From Pachypanchax playfairii (Eukaryota > Chordata > Actinopteri > Cyprinodontiformes > Aplocheilidae), in contig SSNP01000434.1 in the NCBI GenBank assembly GCA_006937955.1, positions 1 to 64,000 on the forward strand: a DNA stretch of 64,000 nt. Reading direction: 5' to 3'. A program made the position numbers and the translations under genes. The notes under the pieces were generated by a model, which was not told the origin of the DNA, did no database searches, and saw only the letters and a list, made by a program, of their open reading frames with translations. Every line of letters begins with the position of its first letter. The first letter of the stretch is position 1. Shown here one piece after another: positions 35,401-47,900 of this stretch.

Positions 35401-37390
35401 GCTGCAAATTAACCTACTTTGTTTTCAAATGTTGTTCCTGAATTGTGCTCTCTTCTAACTTTTATAAAATAGCAAAATATATTAGTTTCAACATCCTGTC
35501 TGTTCTTTACATTCTATTGGGAACACAATAACCATTTATTTGTATATTTTAAAAGCCTAAACACTTTTGAAACAGTTTGAAACAAGACTAAGAGGCAAAG
35601 ATTAATAGTACCAACAAGATTTCCTCCACATGAGTCTGATATACTCAAATTAATAGCTTTTCAGAGGCATGTGAGCTCCAGAACACCAAGCAGTAAAACG
35701 TTGGAACAGGTGAGGGTCATCCTGAGAGAAAGCTCTGAGCTCCTGCTTCGTTCATGAGACACAACACACGGATCTGTTTAGCTTTGAGAGAAGTGATGCG
35801 TTCAGGCAGTGAGCCAGACTCTTGGACAGCTGGCACTGAGTTTGAGCATTTAGTGCACAAAACAACAGTATGTCAGTGATCTGTTATCATCTTCTAATTG
35901 GCGATGCCAGAATAGCGTGAACATTAGAAGATGGTGTCTCAAGAGGACAAATCTCATCTCTGACTGATGCCAATCAAAATCTGCCAAGACAAACTGTGTA
36001 TACCCACAGAGGAGAGGTTCGGAGGTGCTGGTGTTCCTGTTGATTAGTTAAAGCATGGTTTGAAATGTGAAGGCAATTAATCTTTTTCATGGAAGTTGTT
36101 AACATTGAGGGCAATGCTCCCCTCTACTGCCATAAAGTGTTAATCACAACTCTGTTATTTGAAATGTGATATCAACTGAGACAAAAAAAACAAAAAACAT
36201 TTTAAACTGGAGAAAAGTTCCTGAAAAATGCACACAAATAAACTGTACATCACATTTTAAAGGAATTATTTGTACAAACAAACTATGAAAACTGCAGTAT
36301 AGAAACATGAAACAACTGTAAAACAACCTCTTATCTGATTTAAAAATGATGATATTAGTCCTGTTTTGGTGTAATCTCCATTACTTAATACACACAGATA
36401 AATGCACTTGTTGTAATGTTTTTAGACAGAATTTTATTTTCCAATCACTTCCCAACATAGAGGCTATGATGGCATTTTCTCAGAAGATGAAGGAGTGATT
36501 AGTTTCCACTAAACTGTGATCACTACATGGTCCTAACCATGGTTATTTCTGTAAAGTGCCTTGAAATGACTTTAAAAAGTAAATAAACTTGAACTTGAAC
36601 TTCTAAGTTACGTCGCTTCTTTTACTAGCTTCCAATCCATCCACAGCGTTGCTACTCTTTGCTGCTGGTCGTTGTGGAATTACAGCTGCTTGTGTTGAAG
36701 ACTTGGCAACCTTGCAGACTCACATTTGCTATGGAACCAGGAAATCTGGACACAAAATAGTTATTGTAAACAGTGATTTCATCCCATAACAGTGTTTTTA
36801 AAATGACAAAAACTGGCAACCACTCACACCACCACAAGAAAGCACATCCGTGCATGTTTTTCCTCAGGAGGTTAAGGAACTTTGATGTTGACAAGAATTT
36901 TATGCAAATTTTTATTGTTGTTTTATTGAACCAGTTCTTACTTTTTCTTTAGCGTGCTGGTTCGGGTTCGTCATTCTTAAAAATAAAAACAGACTACAGA
37001 TTATTGCTAAATTATGCTGCAAAATTGCACACATCACACTTATACATCTGAATACTCTGTATAAGGATATAATGATGAAAAAGGTCCTGCTGATTATAGC
37101 TGATTCCAGCTACCCTCTGAATTCAGCATTCATGTTCCTTCCACATGATCATAGCTTCAGTCTGCCAAGGTTAAGACAAACGGACAAAGACATTCTTATG
37201 TCCCTGTCACCATCAGTTTTATGAATGGATGTCAATTATTTTAATGGAGTGCATTTTTTAAAGGAAAGTAATCTGTTTTATTAAGTTGTTAAATGTTGTA
37301 TTTTGTATGTAACAGCTAGTTGTAGTCTCATTTCTTGTTTTCAGTTTAGGCTAAGCTCAAAGCTTTGGAAGGGAAATAAACAAAGTTGAA
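35400..37390. other. Intergenic, nothing recognised
   Basis: AT-rich unique-looking sequence with no gene. A segment at about 36530-36600 (ctgtaaagtgccttgaaatg and following) looks like the 3' tail of an L2-type fish LINE. The part from 37000 to 37390 may belong to the 3' UTR of the next LINE. Confidence 0.35.
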
Positions 37391-37399
37391 TCGCCAGGG

Positions 37400-38900
37400 G
37401 TATGCTGTCAGCTGCACAACAAATCACCCCCAGGATAATAAAGTTTACCTTGAAAATTACAGAATTGTGTAAAAAGGAAAGTTTTAAGTCTAATTCTTAA
37501 AACTACACAAGGTGTCTGCCTCACGGATATAAAGTGGAAGCTGGTTCCACAGGAGAGGAGCCTGATAACTAAAAGCTCTTCCTCCCATTCTACTTTTAGA
37601 AACTCTAGGAACCACAAGCAGACCTGCAGTCTGAGAGTGTTCTGTTAGGAGCATATGGAACAATAAGATCTTTAATATAAGATGGAGCTTGGTCATTCAA
37701 GGTCTTATACATCAAAAGTAAAATTTTAAACTTTATTCTGGATTTTACAGGGCGCCAATGAAGTGATGCTAAAACAGGAGAAATAGGAGTTTTACATCAT
37801 TAAGAGAAGCTTGTAAGCTCTGCAGCTGGTTGGTCTCATCAGACTTCATTGATAGATATAACTGAGTATCATCAGCATAAAAATGGAATTTTATATTGTA
37901 TTGTCTAATAATTTTACAAAAAGGTGGCATATTATGGCAAAGAGGATCGGTTCAAACACCAAAACCTGAGGAACTCCAAACCAGTTTAATGCAGTTACCT
38001 GAATTCCGATATCATATTCAAGCCTCTTCAATAGGATCTTATGATCTATAGTATCAAACGCAGCACTGAGATCTAACAGGACAAGTACAGACACAAGTCC
38101 ACTGTCTGAGGCCAAGAGAATATCATTAGAAACTTTTACCAGTGCTGTTTCAGTGCTATGATGATCTAAATCCTGACTGGAACTCTTCAAAAAGATTATA
38201 CTGTGTAGATGATCACATAACTGGTTTGCAACTATCTTTTCTAGAATTTTTGAGATGAAGGGTAAATTGGATATAGGTCGATAATTACCTGGAGATCCTG
38301 GATCAAGATCAGGTTTCTTAAGTAAAGGTTTAATTACAGCAACCTTAAAGGCCTTAGGCACATATCCATTCATTAAAGACAAATTGATCATGTCCAATAT
38401 CCATGTGTTAATCAATGGGAAGACATCTTTAAAAAGTCTGGTTGGAACAGGATCCAACATACATGTAGATGGTTTAGAAGAAGCTATAATTTGTGTTAAC
38501 TCATTAAGATCAGCTGGACAGAAACTGTCTAAACATAATTCAGATTCTAAAGCTGCTTCACTGGACTATGAACCAGAGACAACAGTGGGAAGGACATTAT
38601 AGATTTTTTTTCTCTAATATAATCTGTTATATTAATAAGGAATTTCATGAAGTCATCACTACTGAGAGTTACAGGGATACACTGTTCAACAGAAGTTGTT
38701 TTTTTTTATTATTATTCTGGATACAGTACTAAACAGAAACCTGGGATTGTTCCTCTTCTCCTCTATGAGGGACGAGTATTACTCAGTTCTAACCCTGCGA
38801 AGGGTTCTTAAATCCTCCCGCTGCAGCCAGGTTTCTGTAAGACAAAATAGATTAATAATATGATCAGTTATCAATCGCAAACTAACAGAGATTTAAATGA
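37400..38900 (-). pseudogene. L2/CR1-type LINE, RT fragment (minus)
   Basis: The minus strand encodes LDPVPTRLFKDVFPLINTWI, YRPISNLPFISKILEKIVAN, HHSTETALVKVSNDILL and VLLDLSAAFDTIDHKILLKR, the first RT blocks. After a deletion the C-terminal end follows, with LTEHSQTAGLLVVPRVSKS and APLLWNQLPLYIREADT at 37490-37696. The central catalytic FADD region is lost. A plus-strand copy of the same C-terminal part is at 43930-44225. Confidence 0.8.
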
Positions 38901-39059
38901 AAGAAATTAAAATTAGACAAGAGTACTAAAGAAACCTTACTCTGCTAAAAGTCCCAGGGACACATAGAGGCTGACACCTGTTCACATAGTCACACCAAAG
39001 GCTAATTTAGAGTTGTCAATTAACCTATAAGACATCTATTTAGTCAATTACTGTAAAAT

Positions 39060-40800
39060 TGTTTTTTTCTGATTTTGGGTGAGAAAATTTGAGGGTCACA
39101 GACTTGAGGAGTATATATAGACTCAGATCCAAAAGAGCAACAATAGTAATTTTTTATTCTGGGGGCTCAGAAAATGAATGAATGGATGTTTCAAGAGAGA
39201 ACAGCTGCCTGTCAGTATTGACTCTCCTGCAGGGGGAGCCATGCTCCATCAGTTGTCAAGTTTCTTTACATATGGCCAGCTCAAAGAGGAAACACAAAAG
39301 GAACCTTATGAGTGAACAGCACCTTGCAAGCAGCTGGCTGCTGCAACTCCAAAACAGGAAAACACAATACCTCTTTATAAAACCACAGATCTATGTTGCA
39401 AAGCTTGTGCTGGGCTAATACAAATAACATAACATTTAACCTTATAGTTATTAATATTATGTTTCTGTATGTTTTCTCAATGACAGGAAGGGGCTATCTC
39501 ATAGGAAGTGGAAGTAGGAGCGTCCCTCTCACACTCACACACACACCCTCTCTCTTTGGTCGTCCATTCCTCTGCCCATCCTGTAGCTGTGAGCTTTGTG
39601 ATCCAGGAACACCCCCGTTCTGCTAGTTCATGGCTGCCTGTTAGTATTTTGGTACTCGTCATCCTTTCTGACCTGCTGGCCCGATCCTGGCGCCAGGAGT
39701 CTCCACACCTCCCCTCTGTCTCCCCCAGCCGCCTACACCAACCCCACAGATAATTCAGACCAGCTGTTGCAAGGTGCCTTGCCTCCTCCCACCCATTACA
39801 TACTCACACTTGCCTCTTCTAGAGCCTAGAGTGGGACTTAGGAAGAAAAAGCTTGGCTTTGAGTTTTGTTTTGGCATCTTATTCTTTGCAAGGGATCTTG
39901 CTGGAGTATAAAATAAATCCAAGTTTCAGAGTTCTGCTCTGCAACAAATAAACACTTTGTTTGGACTTAGTGTTGTCCCACATTTTTAGGTGGTAATGTT
40001 TTCTGGATATGACTTAAATACTGATATTTGCTTTTGTGGGTTTTCACCACTGGCACTGACCTACTTTTTGTTTCATTCCACCAACTATTCTTCTTAATGA
40101 TTTGGAATGTGAGTCTTCAGAGTCCTAAAAAGAATTGGGTTTTGCAGTGATATGCATAAGCAGAGTTATCTCTTCATTGGAGTCACATGAAGAGCTTGTG
40201 CATCCTCTACAATCAAGTGATACTGTGAGAAATTTGAGATTATTGCAGAGGAATGTTTCCACTGACTACTTTGTCTGACGTTTGATTTACACAGGAATCA
40301 TTTTCACTGCATTATTGTGCTTCTTCTCGCATATAGTGGTGTGTTTTTTGCATTTAGGGACTCTGTGTAAAGTAAGGTGCCTCTCTGTCTACAACGTAAC
40401 CACAGTAAGACTTTGGACTGAGATGGAGGGGAACCCCAAGCTTTTGATCCTTGCTCTTCAATCTCCAGCACTGCTGAGTAATGTCCCACAAGTGAACTGC
40501 AAATGTATGGATGTATGACAGAGGTTGGAATTGTTTTCTTCACAGTGGTCCTGGTGGTGGTGCGGAGGTTGTCTAATGCAACACCAATGGACAGTTGTTA
40601 GAAACAGAGGCCCAATAGAGGTGGGTGGGGGGTTGGTACAAAGAGCTGTTCTGGTGGAACTATGGAGGAAAATAGTTCATGCTGCATTGGGATTTCCTGC
40701 TTTTGCCCTAGCTAGCTCACCCCCACCTTCCCTTCCCTCCTTTCACTGTCTGCACACTCAGCCTTCAACTCTACAAAAAACACTTGGACAATATTTCAAC
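39060..40800. other. Intergenic, possible retroelement scraps
   Basis: A C-rich block (39520-39800) followed by A/T-rich sequence and two AATAAA motifs (39922 and 39948) resembles an LTR or retroposon end, but no coding domain or matching second LTR is seen. No gene is recognised. Confidence 0.25.
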
Positions 40801-40804
40801 TAGA

Positions 40805-40975
40805 AATTAGTAAAACAGTTTAATTAATAAGAAACACGTACAATTTGTGGTTACACAAACATTACAAAGATTCAACTTGCTATTACTCACTCATTATGTA
40901 GTTTTGTACTTTTCTATTGCTTTCTTTTTGAAAAAATTCTTAAATGAAAAAAATGTTCTGCACCTTTTCATTTAT
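40805..40975 (-). repeat. LINE 3' end, inverted copy of the 34.2-kb LINE tail
   Basis: The sequence reading ctcactcattatgtagtttt (about 40887) through ctgcaccttttc is the reverse complement of 34190-34270, nearly base for base, including the terminal ORF residues and stop. It is a 5'-truncated insertion of the same LINE family. Confidence 0.85.
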
Positions 40976-40979
40976 TTTG

Positions 40980-43920
40980 GAATTCACTCTGAATGATACT
41001 AGACATGTAAGAGAAAGCTACTCTGATATTTTTGTTAATTGCCACAAGGACTGGTGTGTCACAGTTTGGTGGCTCCCTGACGTATCACTTTGGTGTCAAA
41101 GAGGAGGTGGATGTGGTAAATGGGGGTCCAGTTCAAAAACTTCTCTTCCAGGGCTTTGATCTGAAAGTGTCAGCAGCAGAACTAGTGGGCATGTGTCACT
41201 CATTAGCAGTGTGGTGAGAGTATGTGGTGAGACTGGCAGGTTTTGTAGGGCAGAGTGGAGAGGATGCTGTGAAAATGTCTGCTCATGGGGTGCTCCTGCT
41301 AATAAACCCTTGAGGTAGTGTGAGTATGTGGGGGTGGGGAGCTAAAAATAAACCCTGTAGGAGAACTCTTTTTAATAACTACTTATGTGCTGAGCATCGT
41401 TTCCATTGCTCTTTGTGGTGCACACATTTATGCTAAACAGATTGCACAGGAAGTCAAACAGACGATCTCACTGAAAAGACTCACTGCCAGCATTCAGTGT
41501 GTTGGGAAAGAAGGGAAATGGAAACCAGATGTCTAAGATCCACCGTGAATATGTCAAAGCTTTAAGACTATGTCAGTTCCCCCACATCCCATTGGTGGAC
41601 AGAAACTGTTTTGCGCTGTCATCAGTAATGTCTGTAATGCTCCCTCCCTGTGGACGTTTCACACAACCTCAGCTGCATCTAAGATCAGGAGATTCTGAGA
41701 AAGAGGTTTTGTTGTTCTAAAAGATGACCAATTTCTGAATTACTTAAGTTTCAGATCTCACCACATTCCTCAAATATCAGGGTAACTTCCCATATCCCAG
41801 GGTTCAGATGGGTGGCAAATCTCTCAGCCCTCCTTTGTGGATAGATTGATTTCTCTTGCTTGAGAAAATAACAAGCTATAGAGTAATGACTTAACAAGCA
41901 TCAGGATAATGGCTTCAGCATGTGCAGAAATGTGTCTCTGTGTGTGCATGGATTTTTGAATGTGCGTGTGTTTTGCTCTCTGGCCTGTGTGTGTTTATTG
42001 TTTGGGAACTGACGGAGCTGAATCAACTGCTTCTCTGTTTGGTTGCTAGAGTTGTTTGAAAGCTGGATCACCCTGATGCAGGGCTGGAAGATCTGAGTCT
42101 TTTGGGGAATAAGGAGCTCTCCATGTGTCACAATGACAACATGGCCTGTGGGGTATCCATGGGGGGTCTGGTGTTTTCCATCATATCCAGCTGCTTCTCA
42201 TGCCTCCCACAAAGACACTTTCCTCTCAGTGTGTGTGTGAGTGTGTAATTGTTGTGTGTGTGTGAGTGTTCACCTATTTCTCTCTGTTTGTATGTACGGA
42301 TAGTCGGGAAGCAAAACTGAAGAACCACTAAAGACAACATGACAGCTGCTATGTGTAATCTGTGTGTGAGTGTGTGTGTATATGCATGACAGAGTGTTAG
42401 GGTTCACTGTCTTGAGGAGTGTTTCGATCCCATCCATCTGTTTCTTGGGAACTATGACTTCAATGGAACAAATGGGAGACCTTCAACATGTGACTGCTCA
42501 GTGGTGGTAAACCAAGTGCCCCTTCCTGGTTTAAACACCCTCTAGTGTGATTTTTAACTGTGACTTGTTGTTCATGGGAAATGACATGCTTATTGCCAAT
42601 ACCATGACTCAATTAGCAATTCGTTTCCTGTCACTGTCATGCTTGTGAGTAACACATTTAGCTGCAGTTTGATCTGGCTTGCCCAAACAAATGCTGCTCC
42701 CTTTCACACAGCTTTTGGAGCTTTAGCAAATCAAAATCTCAAAAAAAGAAAAAAAAGGTACAAGTGCCGTTTCCCAGCACACCGGCTGATGCTGTTTACA
42801 CACTGATAGACGGTGACACGTTCAGACATGTGAGTAAAATCTGCATTACCTCTTTCATAACTGTGTTCCAAAGCCTCGGGGCAGCAACGATGTCTTGCAC
42901 CTTGTCTGGGAAAATATGCTCAGGTGCATTTCACTCTGGCAAACAGGTTCCTACCAAGAGGAAATCAGTCTTATATAGCCTCCCACTCTCCCCTTTTATA
43001 AAAGTTCAGATTAATTAGATTTGATTTAAATTATTGTTGTAAATTACTGTACAGATGTAACCCCGCCTCTTACCCAATAACAGTTGCAGATTGACACCAG
43101 CTCCCCACAACCCTAAACAGAAACAAGTGGGTTCAGAAAATACATGACATGACATCAATTTTGGTGTTTTGGTTGTTGAGAATATGACAAAGTTATTTAC
43201 AAAAAAAAATCTGTTGATTCTCTTCTTTCATGTGTGTAATATTTGAAATTGGGATTTTCAATTTAGGGTAGAATTTAACCTATTGCTCAAGTCTAGTTTC
43301 CACTATTGGAATGCATTCAGTTTATCAAGGAGAGTTATTTATTACTGTCAAACAAGAGAATGGATGCAATTTAAGGAATATATTACTTTTTCAAATTAGC
43401 TGGTAGGCAGGCATTTTTTGAATGAAGGAAAAGTTTCCACTCATCATATTTTTCTTATAACAGTTCAGCATACTTGTAAGTAAGCTAAGAAGCAGTGAGA
43501 AGCAAATGATAAACTCATTAAACATCAGACCTCCAAAACATTGGCATAACAACACTATAATATCCAATTAGTTAGCATGCTGATCTTAGTATTCAGTTAA
43601 CATTTGAAAGCATCTCTCAGAATAAAAACTATGTCTTGTCTGGGTGAGAAGACCCTGTGAGGTTAAAGGTTAAACTTCAGAATCCCTGCAGCTGGGATTA
43701 ACAGAGGAGAACAAACACAGTAATCATCCCAGCAGCATAAGCACCATAACAATTATTGATCAACATAACATATCACTTCAGTCAGTCGGTCGGTCAGTCA
43801 AGAAACAAATTTAGAATCAACAACAATAATTTCCTCCACAAATGCATTGAAGCACATATGAATGTCCATGGCAGGCACCAGTTAACATCCTGACCCAAAG
43901 TGATGCAGAAAACATCAAAT
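40980..43920. other. Intergenic, no gene recognised
   Basis: Short frames only. GT-rich simple sequence occurs near 42225-42280 and 42360-42385. A plus-strand stretch at 41040-41220 keeps an open frame (FGGSLTYHFGVKEEVDVVNG and following) but matches no family I know and has no start or splice context. Confidence 0.35.
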
Positions 43921-43929
43921 TTCTTCAGT

Positions 43930-44225
43930 TTTTAATTTCACTTCATTGGCCCCCTGTAAAATCTAGAATAATTAATTTTTACTTTTAACAATTAAAGCTC
44001 CTAATAATCAACCTCCATATTATATTGAAGATTTTATTGTTCCATATGTTCATAACAGAGCACTTTGCTCTCAGACTGCAGGTCTGCTTGAGGCTCCTAG
44101 ATTCTAAAAGCAGAATGGGAAGAAGAGCTTTCAGTTATCAGGCTCCTCTCTTCAGTTGTCATCCATGCTGCAGACACTTAGTTTACTTTCCCTTATGAAT
44201 AAGCTTAAAACGTTCCTTTTTGATA
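43930..44225 (+). repeat. LINE C-terminal fragment, same family as 37.4-38.9 kb
   Basis: The text at 44040-44150 (ccatatgttcataacagagc, ctcagactgcaggtctgctt, agaagagctttcagttatca) mirrors the reverse complement of 37540-37650. It encodes the degraded RT C-terminus before the 3' UTR. Confidence 0.75.
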
Positions 44226-44229
44226 ATTT

Positions 44230-45630
44230 AAACTCAAAATCAAACATACTTTATTAATCCCTGAAGAGAAATTAAATGTTGTAGAAACTCAGTTCTTCTT
44301 CAGGGAGCCATACCTGAGGGTTCTAGCTCTGGACAGGAAGGATGTCCTGTAGCGTTCTAAAGAAGCTTCTGACAGAAGACACTCTGTTGTTGAGTTACAG
44401 TGTTGTGAAGAGGATGATGAGGGTTTTCCTTCATGTTCTTCATTTTCTGAACCATCCTCCTTTGGGCAATCAACTCAAGAGACTCCAGATCAGAACAGAA
44501 CCAGCCTTCCATATCAATCTGTTCAGCCTATTTAAATCACCTGATCTGATGCTCCGCCCCCAACAGGTGACTACAGGTGTGATCACATTCTCCACAACAG
44601 ACTTATAAACGATCTTCAACATCTTGCTGCAAACACTGAAGGATCTACGCTTAGGAAGTCCAGTCTGTTCTGTCCCTTTCTAAAAACAGCATCACAGTTG
44701 TGTCTCCAGTTCAGTCTGTTGTCCAGGTGAACACCAGGTATTTATACTCCTCCATCACCTCCACTTCTTCTCCCATGATGGAAATGGGTTTTGGCATGTT
44801 TCTGCTCTTCCTCAAATCCACAATCATCTCCTTTGTTTTGTTCACATTCAAGAGGAGATAATTGCTCAAACACCAGGACACAAAGCGGTCCACCAGTTCT
44901 CTGTACTCAGTCTCTTGTCCATCTCTGATCCAACCAACAACTGCAGAGTCATCGGAGTATTTTTGCAGATGACAGGACTCTGACCTGGACTGAAAGTCTG
45001 AGGTGTACAGAGTGAAAAGGAATGGTGAGAGTACAGTCCCCTGTGGTGCTCCTGTGCTGCTGATCATCTGGTCACACACACAATCCTTCAGTCTCAATAA
45101 ACTGTGGTCTGTTTGAGGTAGCCCTTTATCCAGGTGATTGTGGAGGCATCCACCTGTGTCTTCTGGAGGTTTTGACACTATAGCGCAGGCTGAATTGTGT
45201 TAAAGGCACTGGAGAAACCAAAGAACATGATCCTCACAGTGCTGCCTGCTTTGTCCAGATGACAGTGGGTCTATGGAAGCAGGTGGTATCTTTCATTCAA
45301 ACCCCACTTCAATAAACAAACTGCAGTTAGTCCTGAAAGGTGCTTGTTTGCTTATTTAGGTGACCAACATGAGTCTCTCCAAGACCTTCATGATGTGGGA
45401 TGTCAGGGCAACCAGTAGGGACCGATGGATGAGATGTCTTTAGTTCTGGAACAAGGCAGGATGTTTTCTATAAAACTGGTACCTTCTCCTGGGTGAAACT
45501 GAGGTTGAAGAGGTACTGCAGAATTCCACAACTGATCTGCACAAGCCTTAAGGACTCTGGGGCTTAGACCTGCTGCATTATTTCTATTCAGTCTCTCCAG
45601 ATGTTTCTTCACCTGACTCCTAGATGCAGA
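44230..45630 (-). pseudogene. CR1/Rex1-like LINE, RT fragment (minus)
   Basis: The minus strand encodes, in order, KKHLERLNRNNAAGLSPRVL and KACADQLWNSAV (45403-45612), then SSTGAPQGTVLSPFLFTLYT, KYSDDSAVVGWIRDGQETEY and FVSWCLSNYLLLNVNKTKEM (44711-45178), and further down the C-terminal residues that mirror cctccatcacctccacttct. The catalytic FADD box reads YSDD. Several frameshifts make it dead. The Tc1 element at 45676 begins right after it. Confidence 0.85.
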
Positions 45631-45675
45631 CTGTCAAAATAGGAGAACAGTTTCTTCTGATGTTTGTAAATGACA

Positions 45676-47284
45676 TACAGTGGCTTGCAAAAGTATTCGG
45701 CCCCCATGAACTTTTCCACATTTTGTCACATTACAGCCACCAACTTGAATCAGTTTTATAGGAATTCCATGTGAAAGACCAATACAAAGTGGTGTACACG
45801 TGAGAAGGGGAATGAAAATCATACATGATTCCAAACATTTTTTACAAATACATAACTGAAAAGTGGGGTGTGTGTAATCATTCAGCCCCCTGAGTCAATA
45901 CTTTGTAGAACCACCTTTTGCTGCAATTACAGCGGCCAGTCTTTTAGGGTATGTCTCTACCAGCTTTGCACATCTAGAGACTGAAATTCTTGCCCATTCT
46001 TCTTTGCAAAACAGCTCCAGCTCAGTCAGATTAGATGGACAGTGTTTGTGAACAGCAGTTTTCAGATCTTGCCACAGATTCTGGATTGGATTTAGATCTG
46101 GACTTTGACTGGGCCATTCTAACACATGGATATGTTTTGTTTAAACCATTCCATTGTTGCCCTGGCTTTATGTTTAGGGTCTTTGTTCTGCTGGAAGGTG
46201 AACCTACGCCCCAGTCTCAAGTCTTTTGCAGACTCCAAGAGGTTTTCTTCCAAGATTGCCCTGTATTTGGCTCTATCCATCTTCCCATCAACTCTGACTA
46301 GCTTCCCTGTCCCTGCTGAAGAGAAGCACCCCCAGAGCATGATGCTGCCTCCACCATATTTGACAGTGGGGATGGTGTGTTCAGAGTGATGTGCAGTGTT
46401 AGTTTTCCGCCACACATAGCGTTTTGCATTTCGGCCAAAAAGTTCCAATTTGGTCTCATCTGACCAGAGCACCTTCTTCCACATGTTTGCTGTGTCCCCC
46501 ACATGGCTTGTGGCAAACTGCAAATGGGACTTCTTATGGTTTTCTTTTGACAATGGCTTTCTTCTTGCCACTCTTCCATAAAGGNCAACTTTGTGCAGTG
46601 CACGACTAATAGTTGTCTTATAGACAGATTCCCCACCTGAGCTGTAGGTCTCTGCAGCTCGTCCAGAGTCACCATGGGCCTCTTGGCTGTATTTCTGATC
46701 AGCGCTCTCTTTGTTCGGCCTGTGAGTTTAGGTGGACGGCCTTGTCTTGGTAGATTTACAGTTGTGCCATACTCTTTCCATTTCTGAATGATTGCTTGAA
46801 CAGTGCTCCGTGGGATGTTGAAGGCCTGGGAAATCTTTTTGTAGCCTAAGCCTGATTTAAATTTCTCAATAACTTTATCCCTGACCTGTCTGGTGTGTTC
46901 TTTGGACTTCATGGTGTTGTTGCGCCCAACATTCTCTTAGACAACCTCTGAGGCAGTCACAGGGCAGCTGCATTTGTACTGACATTAGATTTCACACAGG
47001 TGCACTTTATTTAGTCATTAGCACTCATCAGGCAATGTCTATGGGCAACTGACTGCACTCAGACCAAAGGGGGCTGAATAATTACGCACACCCCACTTTT
47101 CAGTTATTTATTTGTAAAAAATGTTTGGAACCATGTATGATTTTCGTTCCACTTCTCACGTGTACACCACTTTGTATTGGTCTTTCATGTGGAATTCCAA
47201 TAAAATTGATTCATGTTTGTGGCCGTAATGTGACACAATGTGGAAAAGTTCAAGGGGGCCGAATACTTTTGCAAGCCAATGTTG
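45676..47284 (-). mobile_element. Tc1-like transposon, inactivated
   Basis: The ends are inverted repeats of about 200 bp: tacagtggcttgcaaaagta on the left, and gaatacttttgcaagccaat with a mutated outer end (gttg instead of gta) on the right. Transposase pieces on the minus strand lie in different frames: 46298-46912 (HTH part, MKSKEHTRQVRDKVIEKFKS), 46119-46571 (WSDETKLELFG) and 45895-46125 (EWPSQSPDLNPIQNLWQDLK). The second catalytic Asp is Asn (FQQNKDPKH) and the catalytic Glu is Gln (NPIQN), so the enzyme is dead even apart from the frameshifts. Confidence 0.9.
46585..46585. other. Single ambiguous base (N)
   Basis: One unresolved base inside the Tc1 transposase remnant. Confidence 1.
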
Positions 47285-47329
47285 TTAGGTTTAGTTTGGG
47301 TTATTCCATCCCTTTAGCTATGCTGCTAT

Positions 47330-47900
47330 AGGCTTAAACTGCTAGAGAACATTCTGCTGTCATTAATTCTACCCACAGATGCATTCATGCAAGGACAAAC
47401 AGACTTTAAAACAATTTTTTCCCCAAGAGCCATCATCACCCTGAACTCTTGTATGTGTCATTACAATTTACCTGTTTAATACAGATGTGCAATATAAAGA
47501 TACTTTCACTGCTGCTATTTTTCTATGGTACAATATGTCCAATTGTTAAATGCAAAACTTTAAACTTCACATTTGTTACATAGGGAAATTTACCTTTTCT
47601 TACTTTTATTATTTAATATCACCCTGTATATAGTGTTTTCTTTATATATCCTGTAAACTGGGTTTTTGCTTTCTTTTTATATCCTTTTTTTTTTTTTTAA
47701 TTATTCTATATGTATGCACTGGAAAGGAGATGCTGATTTTGATTGCCATTTTTTAATCTTCTGAATCTGATCATGTTAGAATTGGATTGAACTGCTTGTA
47801 TATAACTGACTTTAGATATGGACCTGTTGATGTGAACTGGTCTTGTTCCTATAGTGCTTTGATATTACGTTTGTTATGAAATAATGCTAATATATATAAG
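47330..47900 (+). repeat. LINE 3' tail (plus)
   Basis: The plus strand shows a typical CR1/Rex-like ORF2 end (cgagattcc-less version: THRCIHARTNRL and a following segment that reads NNFFPKSHHHPEL-like residues) and then a T-rich 3' UTR with ctgtatatagtgttttcttt. It is short and degraded; the family is uncertain. Confidence 0.5.

Noticed and set aside
41032..41217. Plus-strand frame with protein-like composition (FGGSLTYHFGVKEEVD)
   Set aside because: No homologue recognised, no splice or start context, and surrounded by repeat fragments. It may be a scrap of an unknown element, but this cannot be supported.
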